This document shows positions 17,273 through 25,598 of a stretch of 64,000 nt of DNA, in pieces. The translations under genes were made by a program, and so were the position numbers. Numbering within the stretch: position 1 is the stretch's first letter; each line of letters opens with the position of its first letter. Origin of the DNA: Brevibacillus ruminantium (GTDB taxonomy: Bacteria; Bacillota; Bacilli; Brevibacillales; Brevibacillaceae); assembly GCF_023746555.1 (NCBI RefSeq), contig NZ_CP098755.1, positions 1,616,001 to 1,680,000 on the forward strand, written 5' to 3'. The notes under the pieces were generated by a model, which was not told the origin of the DNA, searched no databases, and saw nothing but the letters and a program-made list of their open reading frames with translations.

Positions 17273-17916
17273 GGGTGCATCCCTCCTTCACCGGGGGCTA
17301 TGACAGTGAAGCCCTGTGTGCGAAGCTTCTGGACAAGTGGGCGGGGATCGATGGTTTGCGCTCGGAAAACCAGGCATTTTTTGGCCGGCTGTGAACCAGG
17401 GAAGACGACAATGCTGGATACGTTGACTTGGGCCTCGCGAAATACTTGGCTGACTTCTGCCAGCATTCCCACGCGATCATCCACTTCGACTTCGATATGA
17501 CAGCTTGGCTTGTTGACCCCAAATAGCTCGATCAAACTGGTAAACAAGTCCGATTCGGTGATGATGCCGACCAGCCGATTTCCTTCGACCACGGGAAGAG
17601 AGCCGACTTTATGTTCATAGATCTGCATGGCGGCGTCTTCGATGAAGTCAAGGGGGTGAGCCGTCAGGACCTGCCGCTTCATGATGGCGGAAACCGGCTG
17701 GTTCAAAATCGCAAGGCCGTCGTCTTCACGCGGCAGCAGGACAGAGGGAAGGGCTTCGCCCAGATCACGATCAGAGATAATGCCCACAAGCCGTTCCTGC
17801 TCGACAACGGGCAGATGACGTATCCGGTTTTCCTTTAATAGTTGCAAAGCCTCACCGATGGTGGTGGAGGGAGTCGCGGTGACGACCCGCTTGCGCATGA
17901 TATTTTCGATTCGCAT
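17269..17916 (-). CDS. acuB: AcuB, CBS-ACT protein
   Basis: The 215-residue protein has two CBS domains (about 5-65 and 75-130; VVEQERLVGIISDRDLGEAL and VVEGNRLVGIITESDLF). A C-terminal ACT-like part (about 140-210) begins HIEVEVDDRVGMLAEVSQVF. CBS pairs bind adenine nucleotides, which suggests a sensor that tunes AcuA/AcuC or AcsA; the exact role is not settled. It lies between acuA and acuC in the same order as in B. subtilis. An 84-base gap separates it from acuA. Confidence 0.93.
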   Translation of the reverse strand: MRIENIMRKRVVTATPSTTIGEALQLLKENRIRHLPVVEQERLVGIISDRDLGEALPSVLLPREDDGLAILNQPVSAIMKRQVLTAHPLDFIEDAAMQIYEHKVGSLPVVEGNRLVGIITESDLFTSLIELFGVNKPSCHIEVEVDDRVGMLAEVSQVFREAQVNVSSIVVFPGSQPAKKCLVFRAQTIDPRPLVQKLRTQGFTVIAPGEGGMHP

Positions 17917-18000
17917 GAATAATACCTCCCGATTTGTAGAGGGCTATAGACGTGCCTATGAGAATTGCCAGCGACCCGGTTGTTTTCAGTCTATGAGCCA

Positions 18001-18633
18001 CTAGAATAAATAGCGGTTTTGAAAACGCATTGCATCAAAGGCGACAATACTGTCTGGAGGCACCCGTTTGCCGATTCTTGCCATGAGACAGTTTGCCGGG
18101 TGCGAACAAATTTCAGGATCATCAGTAGCCATCCACATCATGTCGGCACTTCCCATGACCTTCTCCATGACTTTGCGATACTCCCAGACGTCTAGTCCGG
18201 TTCCTTTCAAATCCCAATGCCAGTAATACTCTGTCGTGATGACAATGTAATCCTCCATGGCATCGTCGGAGAAAGAGACTTCCAAGAGTCCTTTGGCGAC
18301 TCCGCCAGCCCGGATGCTGTGGCTGATCTCGATAGCGCCCAGCTCCAACAGATCGGGAAGCTGTGCCTGTGACCAGCGCTCCATAGGGTCCGGGTACAGG
18401 AGTGTGACGTACCCCAGGACGAGATCATCTTCGCGCGCAAGAATGATGCGGCCTTCAGGCAGTGCAGCGATTTCCACCAGGGCCTTCTGCTGTTCCTCCG
18501 GAATCCGAAATGCCTTCAACCCTTCGTCAAATCGCATGGCAGCCAGACGCTCTGCAGGCACGGGACCTTCCAGCAGCAATTTTCTTCCGTTCACAACCAT
18601 CTGCTTGGAGTGGTACCTTTTGATGTGTTCCAT
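18001..18633 (-). CDS. acuA: AcuA, GNAT acetyltransferase for acetyl-CoA synthetase
   Basis: The 210-residue protein has the AcuA family plan, with a GNAT core (ARLAREDDLVLGYVTL-like strand, then ELGAIEISHSIRAGGVAKGLL with the acetyl-CoA loop) and the typical C-terminus WMATDDPEICSHPANCLMARIG. AcuA acetylates the active-site lysine of AcsA and switches it off. AGGGAGGTG precedes the ATG. Unlike B. subtilis, acsA is not the divergent neighbour: a penicillin-binding protein gene lies immediately upstream on the same strand, with only a terminator hairpin between them. Confidence 0.93.
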   Translation of the reverse strand: MEHIKRYHSKQMVVNGRKLLLEGPVPAERLAAMRFDEGLKAFRIPEEQQKALVEIAALPEGRIILAREDDLVLGYVTLLYPDPMERWSQAQLPDLLELGAIEISHSIRAGGVAKGLLEVSFSDDAMEDYIVITTEYYWHWDLKGTGLDVWEYRKVMEKVMGSADMMWMATDDPEICSHPANCLMARIGKRVPPDSIVAFDAMRFQNRYLF

Positions 18634-18652
18634 ACGGTCACCTCCCTTGGTA

Positions 18653-18689
18653 GAAAAACAGAGATGGCAAGCTCGTTACCATCTCTGTT
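18653..18689 (-). terminator. Terminator between pbp gene and acuA
   Basis: On the minus strand AACAGAGATGG and CCATCTCTGTT form an 11-bp stem followed by TTTC. It stands 27 bases past the pbp stop and only about 20 bases before acuA. Any acuA promoter must therefore lie before the hairpin (TTGAAT, a 15-base spacer and TATACA sit there), so the hairpin may be part of the acuA leader. Confidence 0.7.
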
Positions 18690-18716
18690 GTATACCTCTA
18701 TCTAGCAGTATTCAAT

Positions 18717-21700
18717 TTAGTTTGCTTTTACACTGTTGGATTGTGGCGATTCTCCGTAATTATTCACGGCGGTGACGTAATACGTGCCAGCCACATCGCT
18801 TACCTTGTGAATATAGCTGGTTGCTGTAACCGTGTCGAGCAGGAGGTAGCCGCTTGCGGGATCAGGACTAAAGTAGATGTTGTACGCAAGCACTTGATCA
18901 GAGCTTCGGCCCGCTTTCCACTCCAGCTTAAATCCGCCGGATGCGCTGGATACCTTTAGTGATTGAGGAGCAGTTGGCGGTGTAGCGGACGGTTGTTCTG
19001 CTCCGCCGCCGCTCGTATTGCCACCAGAACCTTCTCCGATCGGCACCCATGGGTCTGGAAGCGGATCAGGCAGGCCGCCGCTGTTATCCGGGTAAGGCGG
19101 CAGCTCCCAGGTCCCTGCCGAAGAGCCGGCAGAGGCAACAGGGGAAGGTGCTGATTCATGACCGTCGATGTCGACGGCGGTTACGTAATAGCCGCTGTTG
19201 GCACCGCTTCCTCCGGTCTCTGTATGTGTGAGGACAGAGGGGTCCTTGACGGTCGCGATCTGGAGGAAACCAGCGTACGGATCGGTGCGATACACGCGAT
19301 ACCCGAGCAAATCCGCTTCTCCACCGGATTGCCAGCTAATCACCGTCTGGTTGCCGGAATTAGAGACCTTCACGTTGCTCGGAGCAGAGGGAGTTCCTTC
19401 TACAGAAGTCCGAGGGTCCTCTTTATTGGGCAAACGCTGCTCCCAGTCTGGCGGCTTGACAGAGGCCTTCTTGTTTTGTTCGGTGACTTCCAGCACCTGC
19501 TTTCCGTCGGGTGCTGGATCTGGCGAACGGTAGAAGATCCCCTCGGTTACGAAGTCGTCAGGTGTTCCATCCTTGGCCAAATAACGTTCATTGTTGTAGA
19601 TGACGATGCGTGCCCGCGCATGGGCATCGTCCACTTTTGTCGGTACAAAGCGGCGATTGAAGATGTCTGTGATCAGATGACCCGCTTCCTTGGAAAGCTC
19701 GCTTGGCAGCATGCCTGATTTGCTGTCTACTGTAGCGCTGATGACACCGGCCGGCTTTTTAAAGGCAGCATCAGGTGCAGAGATTTCCGGATATTTTTCC
19801 CCAATCTCTTTCATCACCTTGCCCCATACGATCATCGGAACGTATTTGTCCTTGTCGGGCATGGGATAAGGCTCGTCATAGCCGACCCAGACGCCCATGG
19901 ACACCTCAGGCGTATACCCGACGAACCACAGGTCATTGGAGCTGTTCGTCGTACCTGTCTTGCCGGCGACGTCCACTTTGCGCGGAACGTATTTTCGAAC
20001 ATGGTTACCCGTTCCGGCGTTGACGACGTCGCGGAGTGTATCGGTGATCAGGTAGGCCGTTTCCTCGCTGTAGACCTGTACCGGCTGCGCTTCGTGGCGG
20101 AAGACCACTTTGCCCTGACTGTCTTCAATCCGGTCGATCAGGTAGGCATCGACAAATGAACCATGGTTGGCAAATGTCGCATAGGCATTCGTAATCTCTT
20201 CGACGGTCAGGCCGTAGCTGAGACCGCCGATAACTCCTGTGGCAGCGTAATTATCATTGTCCACAAGGGTAGTTACGCCCGTTTTCTTGACGTATTCCAA
20301 CGCGGTTGGGATCCCGACCTTGAGGTAGGTTTTAATCGCGGGGATATTCCACGATTGCCGCAAAGCTTCGCGGGCACTGACGATCCCCTGGAATTTGTTG
20401 TTCCAGTTCATCGGCGTATGCGACCCGTTGCGTCCGTCCGCCAGCACCAGTGGTGAGTCATCAATTGGAGATCCCGGCTGCAAAATGCCCAGCTCAAATG
20501 CGGGAGCGTAGGCTGCCAGCGGCTTCATAGCAGAACCTGGTTGTCGTGGTACGGTGGCGTGATTGGTCTGTTCTACAGTGAAGTCACGTCCGCCGATCAT
20601 CCCCAGGATGGCGCCGGTTTTGTTTTGGATGAGCATCGCACCGACTTCTTCCAGTGCATTCTCAATTTTTTCTGTCTTTCCATTCGAACGGCGAATGGTA
20701 TAAGTCGCATTTTTCCCGAAGTTTGCCGGGTCTGCTGCGATCTCCTGCATGAACTTGTAGATATTCTGATGAACTGTAGTGTGTACTTTGTAGCCTCGCG
20801 TCAGAATTTCGCGTCGCTTTTCTTCAATCAGTTGACGGTATTCATTGCGGCCGACTGTTTCCTTTTCGCGTCCTTTTGCCTTTAGTTCCGTATCGACGAG
20901 AGCCCGAGCTGCACGTTCTTCGATTTCCATCATCAGGAAAGGTACTTCTCTGTACGCCTGCTGAGTCGGTTTGGCCAAGCGAGGCTGTAAATCAGCTGCG
21001 AACGCTTCATCGTATTGGGTCTGGTTTATGTAGCCGTTCTCCTGCATGCGATCGAGAACCATTTTTTGCCGATCTTTTCCCCGTTGATACCCTTCCGACG
21101 AAAAAGGTGCATACATGCCCGGATTCTGAATCATCCCTGCCAGATAGGAGGCTTCTGCCAAATCAAGGTCTTTTACATCTTTGCCGAAAATCCCTTTGGC
21201 AGCGGCTTGTACACCGTAGACCACCGAACCGTTTATGTTTTTTCCGAGATAAATTTCGTTGAGATACGCTTCCAGGATTTGATCCTTGGAGAAAATGCGC
21301 TCGATTCGGATGGCGTTAAAGATTTCCCGCACTTTACGAGAGTGGCTTACTTCCTGGGACAGGATCGTGTTTTTGACCAACTGCTGGGTCAAAGTGCTTC
21401 CGCCCGTTACAACTGGCTGATTGGTGAAATCCTGGTAAGCTCCCCGCAGTGTGGACTGCAAGACCACTCCTTTGTGTTGTAAGAAATTTTTGTCTTCCGT
21501 CGCGATGATGGCATTGATTAGATAAGGTGATACCTCTGATTTTTTCACCAGTCGCCGGTCACCCTCGGCTGCGCGAAGTGGACCGATCAGCGTGCCGTCG
21601 TTGTAGTAGGCAAAGCCGGTCAGGTAGTTAGTAAAGATCTTCTCTGCCAGCTCTTCCTTGCTACGAATAGGCTCGTCCTTTACGAGGGCGGCCACGTAAC

Positions 21701-21842
21701 CTGCCAGAATTCCTCCTGCCAAAAAGCCGCCCATCAGCCCCAAAACAAGAAGGCCCGAGGCAATCAGCGTAAACAGGCGTCTGCGGCCTCGACGGCGCTT
21801 TTTCTTTGTCGACTCAGAGGAAGAAGTTTGGTTGTTCGACAT
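18717..21842 (-). CDS. Class A penicillin-binding protein with FN3 domains
   Basis: The 1041-residue protein has a basic cytoplasmic tail, one membrane helix (about 25-50) and a glycosyltransferase-51 domain (ATEDKNFLQHKG, GGSTLTQQLVKN). The transpeptidase follows with the SxxK motif in GSAMKPLAAY, SxN in RQSWNIPAIK and KTGT in VAGKTGTTNSS. After a Ser/Gly/Pro linker it ends with two fibronectin type III domains (about 805-895 and 950-1040). It polymerises and crosslinks peptidoglycan outside the membrane. FN3 tails are known in PBP1A-type proteins of Bacillales. GGGGG lies before the ATG, and an extended -10 TGGTATAAT is centred near 21870. Confidence 0.94.
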   Translation of the reverse strand: MSNNQTSSSESTKKKRRRGRRRLFTLIASGLLVLGLMGGFLAGGILAGYVAALVKDEPIRSKEELAEKIFTNYLTGFAYYNDGTLIGPLRAAEGDRRLVKKSEVSPYLINAIIATEDKNFLQHKGVVLQSTLRGAYQDFTNQPVVTGGSTLTQQLVKNTILSQEVSHSRKVREIFNAIRIERIFSKDQILEAYLNEIYLGKNINGSVVYGVQAAAKGIFGKDVKDLDLAEASYLAGMIQNPGMYAPFSSEGYQRGKDRQKMVLDRMQENGYINQTQYDEAFAADLQPRLAKPTQQAYREVPFLMMEIEERAARALVDTELKAKGREKETVGRNEYRQLIEEKRREILTRGYKVHTTVHQNIYKFMQEIAADPANFGKNATYTIRRSNGKTEKIENALEEVGAMLIQNKTGAILGMIGGRDFTVEQTNHATVPRQPGSAMKPLAAYAPAFELGILQPGSPIDDSPLVLADGRNGSHTPMNWNNKFQGIVSAREALRQSWNIPAIKTYLKVGIPTALEYVKKTGVTTLVDNDNYAATGVIGGLSYGLTVEEITNAYATFANHGSFVDAYLIDRIEDSQGKVVFRHEAQPVQVYSEETAYLITDTLRDVVNAGTGNHVRKYVPRKVDVAGKTGTTNSSNDLWFVGYTPEVSMGVWVGYDEPYPMPDKDKYVPMIVWGKVMKEIGEKYPEISAPDAAFKKPAGVISATVDSKSGMLPSELSKEAGHLITDIFNRRFVPTKVDDAHARARIVIYNNERYLAKDGTPDDFVTEGIFYRSPDPAPDGKQVLEVTEQNKKASVKPPDWEQRLPNKEDPRTSVEGTPSAPSNVKVSNSGNQTVISWQSGGEADLLGYRVYRTDPYAGFLQIATVKDPSVLTHTETGGSGANSGYYVTAVDIDGHESAPSPVASAGSSAGTWELPPYPDNSGGLPDPLPDPWVPIGEGSGGNTSGGGAEQPSATPPTAPQSLKVSSASGGFKLEWKAGRSSDQVLAYNIYFSPDPASGYLLLDTVTATSYIHKVSDVAGTYYVTAVNNYGESPQSNSVKAN

Positions 21843-21866
21843 GATCTAAGACCCCCTAGCATCCTG

Positions 21867-21872
21867 ATTATA
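21867..21872 (-). promoter_or_regulatory. Extended -10 of the penicillin-binding protein gene
   Basis: On the minus strand TGGTATAAT lies about 25 bases before the ATG. No good -35 is seen, which is common with a TGn extension. Confidence 0.5.
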
Positions 21873-21904
21873 CCATAGGAAAAACCGCGTTCATAGCAGA
21901 CGTG

Positions 21905-21933
21905 TTGACAGCATGTGACTGTTGTGCAACAAT
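21905..21933 (+). promoter_or_regulatory. Predicted promoter of the tyrS leader
   Basis: TTGACA, a 17-base spacer and AACAAT lie about 30 bases upstream of the T-box structure. The -35 is perfect and the -10 matches 4 of 6. Confidence 0.6.
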
Positions 21934-21965
21934 AGCTCTATATTGCTTGATTCGCACATACGCAA

Positions 21966-22245
21966 AGGAGCGTTGAACGGCGACAGTAGCATGTGACAAG
22001 CGGAACTGCGATTTCGACAAATCCTCCCTGGTTTTGAGGAGGAGCGCGAAAATCGTCTTGCAGAGAGCTGATGGTTGGTGAGAATCAGCCCCTTCCACAT
22101 CGCGAAGTACACGTCGGGAGCTAGCCGGATATCCGGACGGTGCAGGCCGTTATCCTGTATTCGAGTGGAAAAAATGCCTGTCATTTTTTCAACTAGGGTG
22201 GTACCGCGGGTTCAATCTCGTCCCTACAGAGGGGCGAGATTTTTT
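21966..22245 (+). promoter_or_regulatory. Tyrosine T-box riboswitch with terminator
   Basis: The leader contains the T-box core AGGGTGGTACCGCGG (22195-22209). An intrinsic terminator follows at 22215-22245 (ATCTCGTCCCT / AGGGGCGAGAT and a T run). Stem I landmarks are present: CAGTAGCATG near 21988, the AG bulge AGAGAGC near 22061, and the distal loop GGTTGGTGAGAA. The specifier is read as TAC (tyrosine) at 22108-22110, within CGAAGTACACG. Uncharged tRNA-Tyr would pair with the specifier and the T-box sequence, block the terminator and raise tyrS expression. Confidence 0.93.
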
Positions 22246-22343
22246 ATGTTTTCCAAAAGTTTCGCTACCCTTTCACGGCTAACGTAGAAAAGGCGAGGAA
22301 AGCACCATTTGTATTCTGAAGAAAAAGAGGAGTTGGCAGAGCC

Positions 22344-23615
22344 ATGAGCACGGAACAAAACACGCAAACATTCACACTGAACGAAGCGCAAAAGCAGGAG
22401 GTTGAACGTCAACTGGCGATCATTCGCCGCGGTGTGATGGAGATTATTCCAGAAGAGGACTTGCGCCGCAAGCTGGAGAGATTCGTCGTCACCGGCCAGC
22501 CGCTGAAGGTGAAACTGGGTCTGGACCCATCCGCCCCGGATATTCACGTCGGCCATACGGTTGTGCTGCAAAAAATGCGCCAATTTCAGGAGCTGGGACA
22601 TACTGTGCAGCTGCTGATTGGTGATTTTACCGGACGGATCGGGGACCCCACCGGAAAATCAGAGACGCGCAAGCCGTTGACGGAAGAGCAAGTCAAAGAA
22701 AATGCAAAAAGCTATGTGGAACAATTTGGAAAGGTATTGGATGCGAGCCGTATCGAAATCCATTACAACTCTGCGTGGCTCTCTCCCTTGACCTTCGCCG
22801 ATATCGTGGAACTGGCCGCCAAGACGACGGTGGCGCGCATGCTGGAGCGTGACGATTTCGAGAAGCGCTACAAAAGTGAGCAGCCTATCTCCCTGCATGA
22901 GTTTTTCTACCCTTTGATGCAAGGCTACGATTCCGTCGCTCTGCAGTGTGATGTGGAGCTGGGGGGAACAGACCAGAAGTTCAACCTGTTGATGGGGCGC
23001 AACTTGCAAAAGGAATACGGGCAGGAGCAGCAGGTGATTATTACCATGCCGCTGTTGGAAGGTCTCGATGGCGTGCAGAAGATGTCCAAAAGCCTGGGCA
23101 ACTATATCGGCGTCAATGAGCCGGCGAATGAAATTTACGGCAAAGCCATGTCCGTCCCAGATGAGCTGATGGTTCGCTACTGGGAACTGGCTACCGATAT
23201 TTCCAATGAAGAGCTGGAAGCACTCCGCGCGGGACTTGCGGATGGCAGCATCCACCCGCGTGATGCCAAAATGAATCTGGCGAAAACCTTCGTACGGATG
23301 TACCACGGCGAAGAAGCAGCTGAAGCGGCCGAGAACTACTTTAAAACCGTCTTCCAGCAACGTGCATTGCCAACGGATATTCCTGAGGTCGCGGTGGATC
23401 TCTCCGCCTACGAAAACGGAGAAGCCAATATTGTCAACCTGGTATTTGACCTGAAGCTGGCAGACTCAAAAGGCGAGGCGCGCCGGATGGTGCAGCAGGG
23501 AGCGGTCAAAATCAATGAGGAAAAAGTAAGTGACATTAACCAGCAGGTAGCACTTGCTGACGAGATGGTGGTTCAGGTGGGCAAGCGCAAGTTTGCCAAA
23601 CTGAAGCTGGGATAA
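22344..23615 (+). CDS. tyrS: Tyrosyl-tRNA synthetase
   Basis: This 423-residue class I synthetase has [11 protein letters not shown] (HIGH motif), [14 protein letters not shown] for tyrosine binding, and [14 protein letters not shown]-terminal S4 RNA-binding domain follows (about 355-423, starting [17 protein letters not shown]). The sequence type resembles B. subtilis TyrZ more than the B. stearothermophilus-like TyrS, from the residues around HVGH. AGAGGAG precedes the ATG. Expression is controlled by the T-box upstream. Confidence 0.96.
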   Translation: MSTEQNTQTFTLNEAQKQEVERQLAIIRRGVMEIIPEEDLRRKLERFVVTGQPLKVKLGLDPSAPDIHVGHTVVLQKMRQFQELGHTVQLLIGDFTGRIGDPTGKSETRKPLTEEQVKENAKSYVEQFGKVLDASRIEIHYNSAWLSPLTFADIVELAAKTTVARMLERDDFEKRYKSEQPISLHEFFYPLMQGYDSVALQCDVELGGTDQKFNLLMGRNLQKEYGQEQQVIITMPLLEGLDGVQKMSKSLGNYIGVNEPANEIYGKAMSVPDELMVRYWELATDISNEELEALRAGLADGSIHPRDAKMNLAKTFVRMYHGEEAAEAAENYFKTVFQQRALPTDIPEVAVDLSAYENGEANIVNLVFDLKLADSKGEARRMVQQGAVKINEEKVSDINQQVALADEMVVQVGKRKFAKLKLG

Positions 23616-23653
23616 ATCGCACGGAAACAGTAAAAAACAGGAACCACAGCAGA

Positions 23654-23696
23654 GGCTCCAGCGCTAGGATACAGCTTAGCGCTGGGCCTTTTTTCC
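23654..23696 (+). terminator. Terminator of tyrS
   Basis: CCAGCGCTA and TAGCGCTGG form a stem followed by GCCTTTTTTCC. An outer AACAGGAA / TTCCTGTT pair could lengthen it. Confidence 0.8.
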
Positions 23697-23768
23697 TGTT
23701 TTCGAAACTTTTCCAGCTCTGTTGAGTCAAATTGTAGGAAGGCTCATATAGAAACGGAGTGGAAGCAG

Positions 23769-24311
23769 ATGATAACACTGGCCCAAGCCATTCCTTTACG
23801 CAGGTCGATTGAACGACAAATCGATGAGCTGAGGGAAGAGCGGATGGAGTTTTCTGCGGTCATCATTGCAAAAGGTGAAACACCGGAATTCCCTGAGCGC
23901 ACAGTTGAGATGATTACAGCGGAACTGAATCAGGCGCGCACCGATTATCTTCGTTTGAACAGATTGATCGCAGAGGCTAATTTGAAAGAGGTCGTAGAGT
24001 GGGATGGCCGTTTCATCTCCTTGATCGAAGCGATTGAGCTCGCCAAACAAATGAGGCAAGAAGCAGGGGAGTTTAAAAGTCTGGGGGTACGCAAAAAGAT
24101 TGAACGCGCTTCTTCCTCCCCTTACCACGGACGGCCCCGCTTTCATGAAGGGGGGAGCGATCTGATCAGCGTCGCTACCTACGATCCCGATACATATCGA
24201 GAATCAGGAAAGAAGCTGGAGCGTCGAGCCAACCTCTTGTCCAGTAAGATTGAGACGGCAAACCATTCTCTGACACTTGATTTTGACGCTGCCAGCTACA
24301 TGGGAGAATAG
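23769..24311 (+). CDS. Helical protein, possibly DIP1984-like
   Basis: The 180-residue protein has no signal or membrane segment. Residues 1-110 are strongly helical with a coiled-coil look (SIERQIDELREERMEF, then ITAELNQARTDYLRLNRLIAEAN). The later part has SLIEAIELAKQMRQEAGEFK and a shorter C-terminal helix. The overall plan (N-terminal LAxA...R motif, acidic PEFP segment, N-x-T/L-I followed by a LIEAI helix) recalls the DIP1984 family of unknown function, but I recognise it only weakly. AGTGGAAG before the ATG is a modest ribosome site. Confidence 0.65.
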   Translation: MITLAQAIPLRRSIERQIDELREERMEFSAVIIAKGETPEFPERTVEMITAELNQARTDYLRLNRLIAEANLKEVVEWDGRFISLIEAIELAKQMRQEAGEFKSLGVRKKIERASSSPYHGRPRFHEGGSDLISVATYDPDTYRESGKKLERRANLLSSKIETANHSLTLDFDAASYMGE

Positions 24312-24486
24312 CCGGACAGTCCGGCTTTGGGGAGAAAAGGGGACTTTTCTTTCGAAAGCTGGCTTGTCCAGCAAAGCAGGAGAGTGTGAGCGCCGCAGCT
24401 TCAGGCGTATTGAAGCACTTTTTTACAAAAGAGAACTGGTGATGAAAGTCAAACGGATCACGACTGACAACTGACTCTTGACGAGC

Positions 24487-24516
24487 TTACCTCTCACGGA
24501 CTTTTGATGATACAAT
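24487..24516 (+). promoter_or_regulatory. Possible promoter in the 24.3-24.7 kb gap
   Basis: TTACCT, an 18-base spacer and TGATACAAT lie in the 374-base gap between the helical protein and rpsD. A hairpin with a T run (24549-24583) follows within 40 bases, so the product would be a very short transcript. No gene is seen in the gap. Confidence 0.3.
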
Positions 24517-24548
24517 CCTGCTCCGTCTCCTGCCTTTTCCCAAGTGAT

Positions 24549-24583
24549 GGGCCTCCACTTTTCAGAAGGGGGCCTTTTTGATT
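24549..24583 (+). terminator. Weak terminator
   Basis: GGGCCTCC and GGGGGCCT pair with one G-T, followed by TTTTTGATT. Confidence 0.5.
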
Positions 24584-24634
24584 GCTCAGTGTTTGTGGAA
24601 GGCGGCGTAAGAAATTCATCTGGTTCATAACAGC

Positions 24635-24673
24635 AAAAAAGAGCAGGCCGATGAACGGCGCTGCTCTTTTTTA
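24635..24673. terminator. Terminator of rpsD, T runs on both strands
   Basis: AAAAAAGAGCAG and CTGCTCTTTTTT flank a 14-base loop that itself can pair (GCCG..CGGC). It lies 14 bases past the rpsD stop. Confidence 0.8.
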
Positions 24674-24685
24674 TAAACCGAGAGA

Positions 24686-25282
24686 TTAACGGCTGTAGAA
24701 CTCAACGATCAGAACTTCGTTGATTTCAGCAGGCATTTCTTCGCGGTCTGGGAGGCGGTTGAATGTACCTTCCAGTTTGCTGTCGTTGAACGTGATGTAG
24801 TTCGGCAGGAAGTTGCGTGCTTCCACAGCATCCTTGATGATTTGCAGGCTGCTGGATTTTTCACGAACGGAGATCACGTCACCTGGTTGTACGCGGTAGG
24901 AAGGAATGTTCACTTTTTTACCGTTTACCAGGAAATGACCGTGGTTTACAAGCTGACGAGCTGCAGGGCGAGTAGGTGCGAAGCCCATGCGGTATACTAC
25001 GTTATCCAAACGGGATTCCAGCAGCTTCATGAAGTTTTCACCCAAAACGCCAGCCATTTTGCCAGCTTGATCGAATGTGCGACGGAATTGCTTCTCGTTT
25101 ACACCGAACATGTGGCGCAGCTTTTGTTTTTCTTGCAACTGGAGACCGTATTCGCTCAGCTTGCGACGGTTGTTGTGACCGTGTTGGCCTGGCGGGAAAT
25201 TACGTTTAATGTCTTTGCCTGTACCGTCCAGGGAGATACCCAGACGACGGGCCAGTTTGTGACGAGGTCCTGTGTAACGCAT
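24686..25282 (-). CDS. rpsD: Ribosomal protein S4
   Basis: The protein has 198 residues and starts [18 protein letters not shown]. The zinc-free N-terminal region is followed by the S4 domain ([29 protein letters not shown]), and the protein ends [10 protein letters not shown], as in bacterial S4. It nucleates assembly of the small subunit and in Bacillus represses its own mRNA. AAAGGAG precedes the ATG. It is monocistronic, as in B. subtilis, with a long leader, a strong promoter and a terminator. Confidence 0.97.
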   Translation of the reverse strand: MRYTGPRHKLARRLGISLDGTGKDIKRNFPPGQHGHNNRRKLSEYGLQLQEKQKLRHMFGVNEKQFRRTFDQAGKMAGVLGENFMKLLESRLDNVVYRMGFAPTRPAARQLVNHGHFLVNGKKVNIPSYRVQPGDVISVREKSSSLQIIKDAVEARNFLPNYITFNDSKLEGTFNRLPDREEMPAEINEVLIVEFYSR

Positions 25283-25489
25283 GTATTCATTCTCCTTTAA
25301 GTTGGATTCGCAGGTGTTTACTTCCGTGAGGCTAGTTTCATCTTTATCTACACGAACTTCGGACGGTAGCGTTTCCGCATCGTGCTCCTGGGCAGGAGTT
25401 CAGCCGCTGCCTGCAAAGGGACGAAACTAAGAGGGCTAACCTCCCGTTTTTACCTACAATCAATGCTACCCTGTACACATACAATCAAT
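25283..25489 (-). promoter_or_regulatory. Long rpsD leader, probable S4 autoregulatory site
   Basis: About 200 bases lie between the promoter and the rpsD start, with no gene. The minus strand contains several possible hairpins (GAGGTTAGCCCTC, CTCCTGCCCAGGAG). In B. subtilis S4 binds a structured rpsD leader of similar length. Assignment here rests on position and length, not on a matched consensus. Confidence 0.5.
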
Positions 25490-25517
25490 ATTATAGGTTT
25501 TGCAAGGAGAATGTCAA
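25490..25517 (-). promoter_or_regulatory. Strong sigma-A promoter of rpsD
   Basis: On the minus strand TTGACA, a 16-base spacer and TATAAT: both hexamers are perfect. Confidence 0.85.
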
Positions 25518-25598
25518 GAAAAAATGGGGAGCAGCATACTTGGCAGCACGCGGCTTAAGCTCTCTTGTTTCTCTATCAGCTACGAGCTTTCTTATCCG

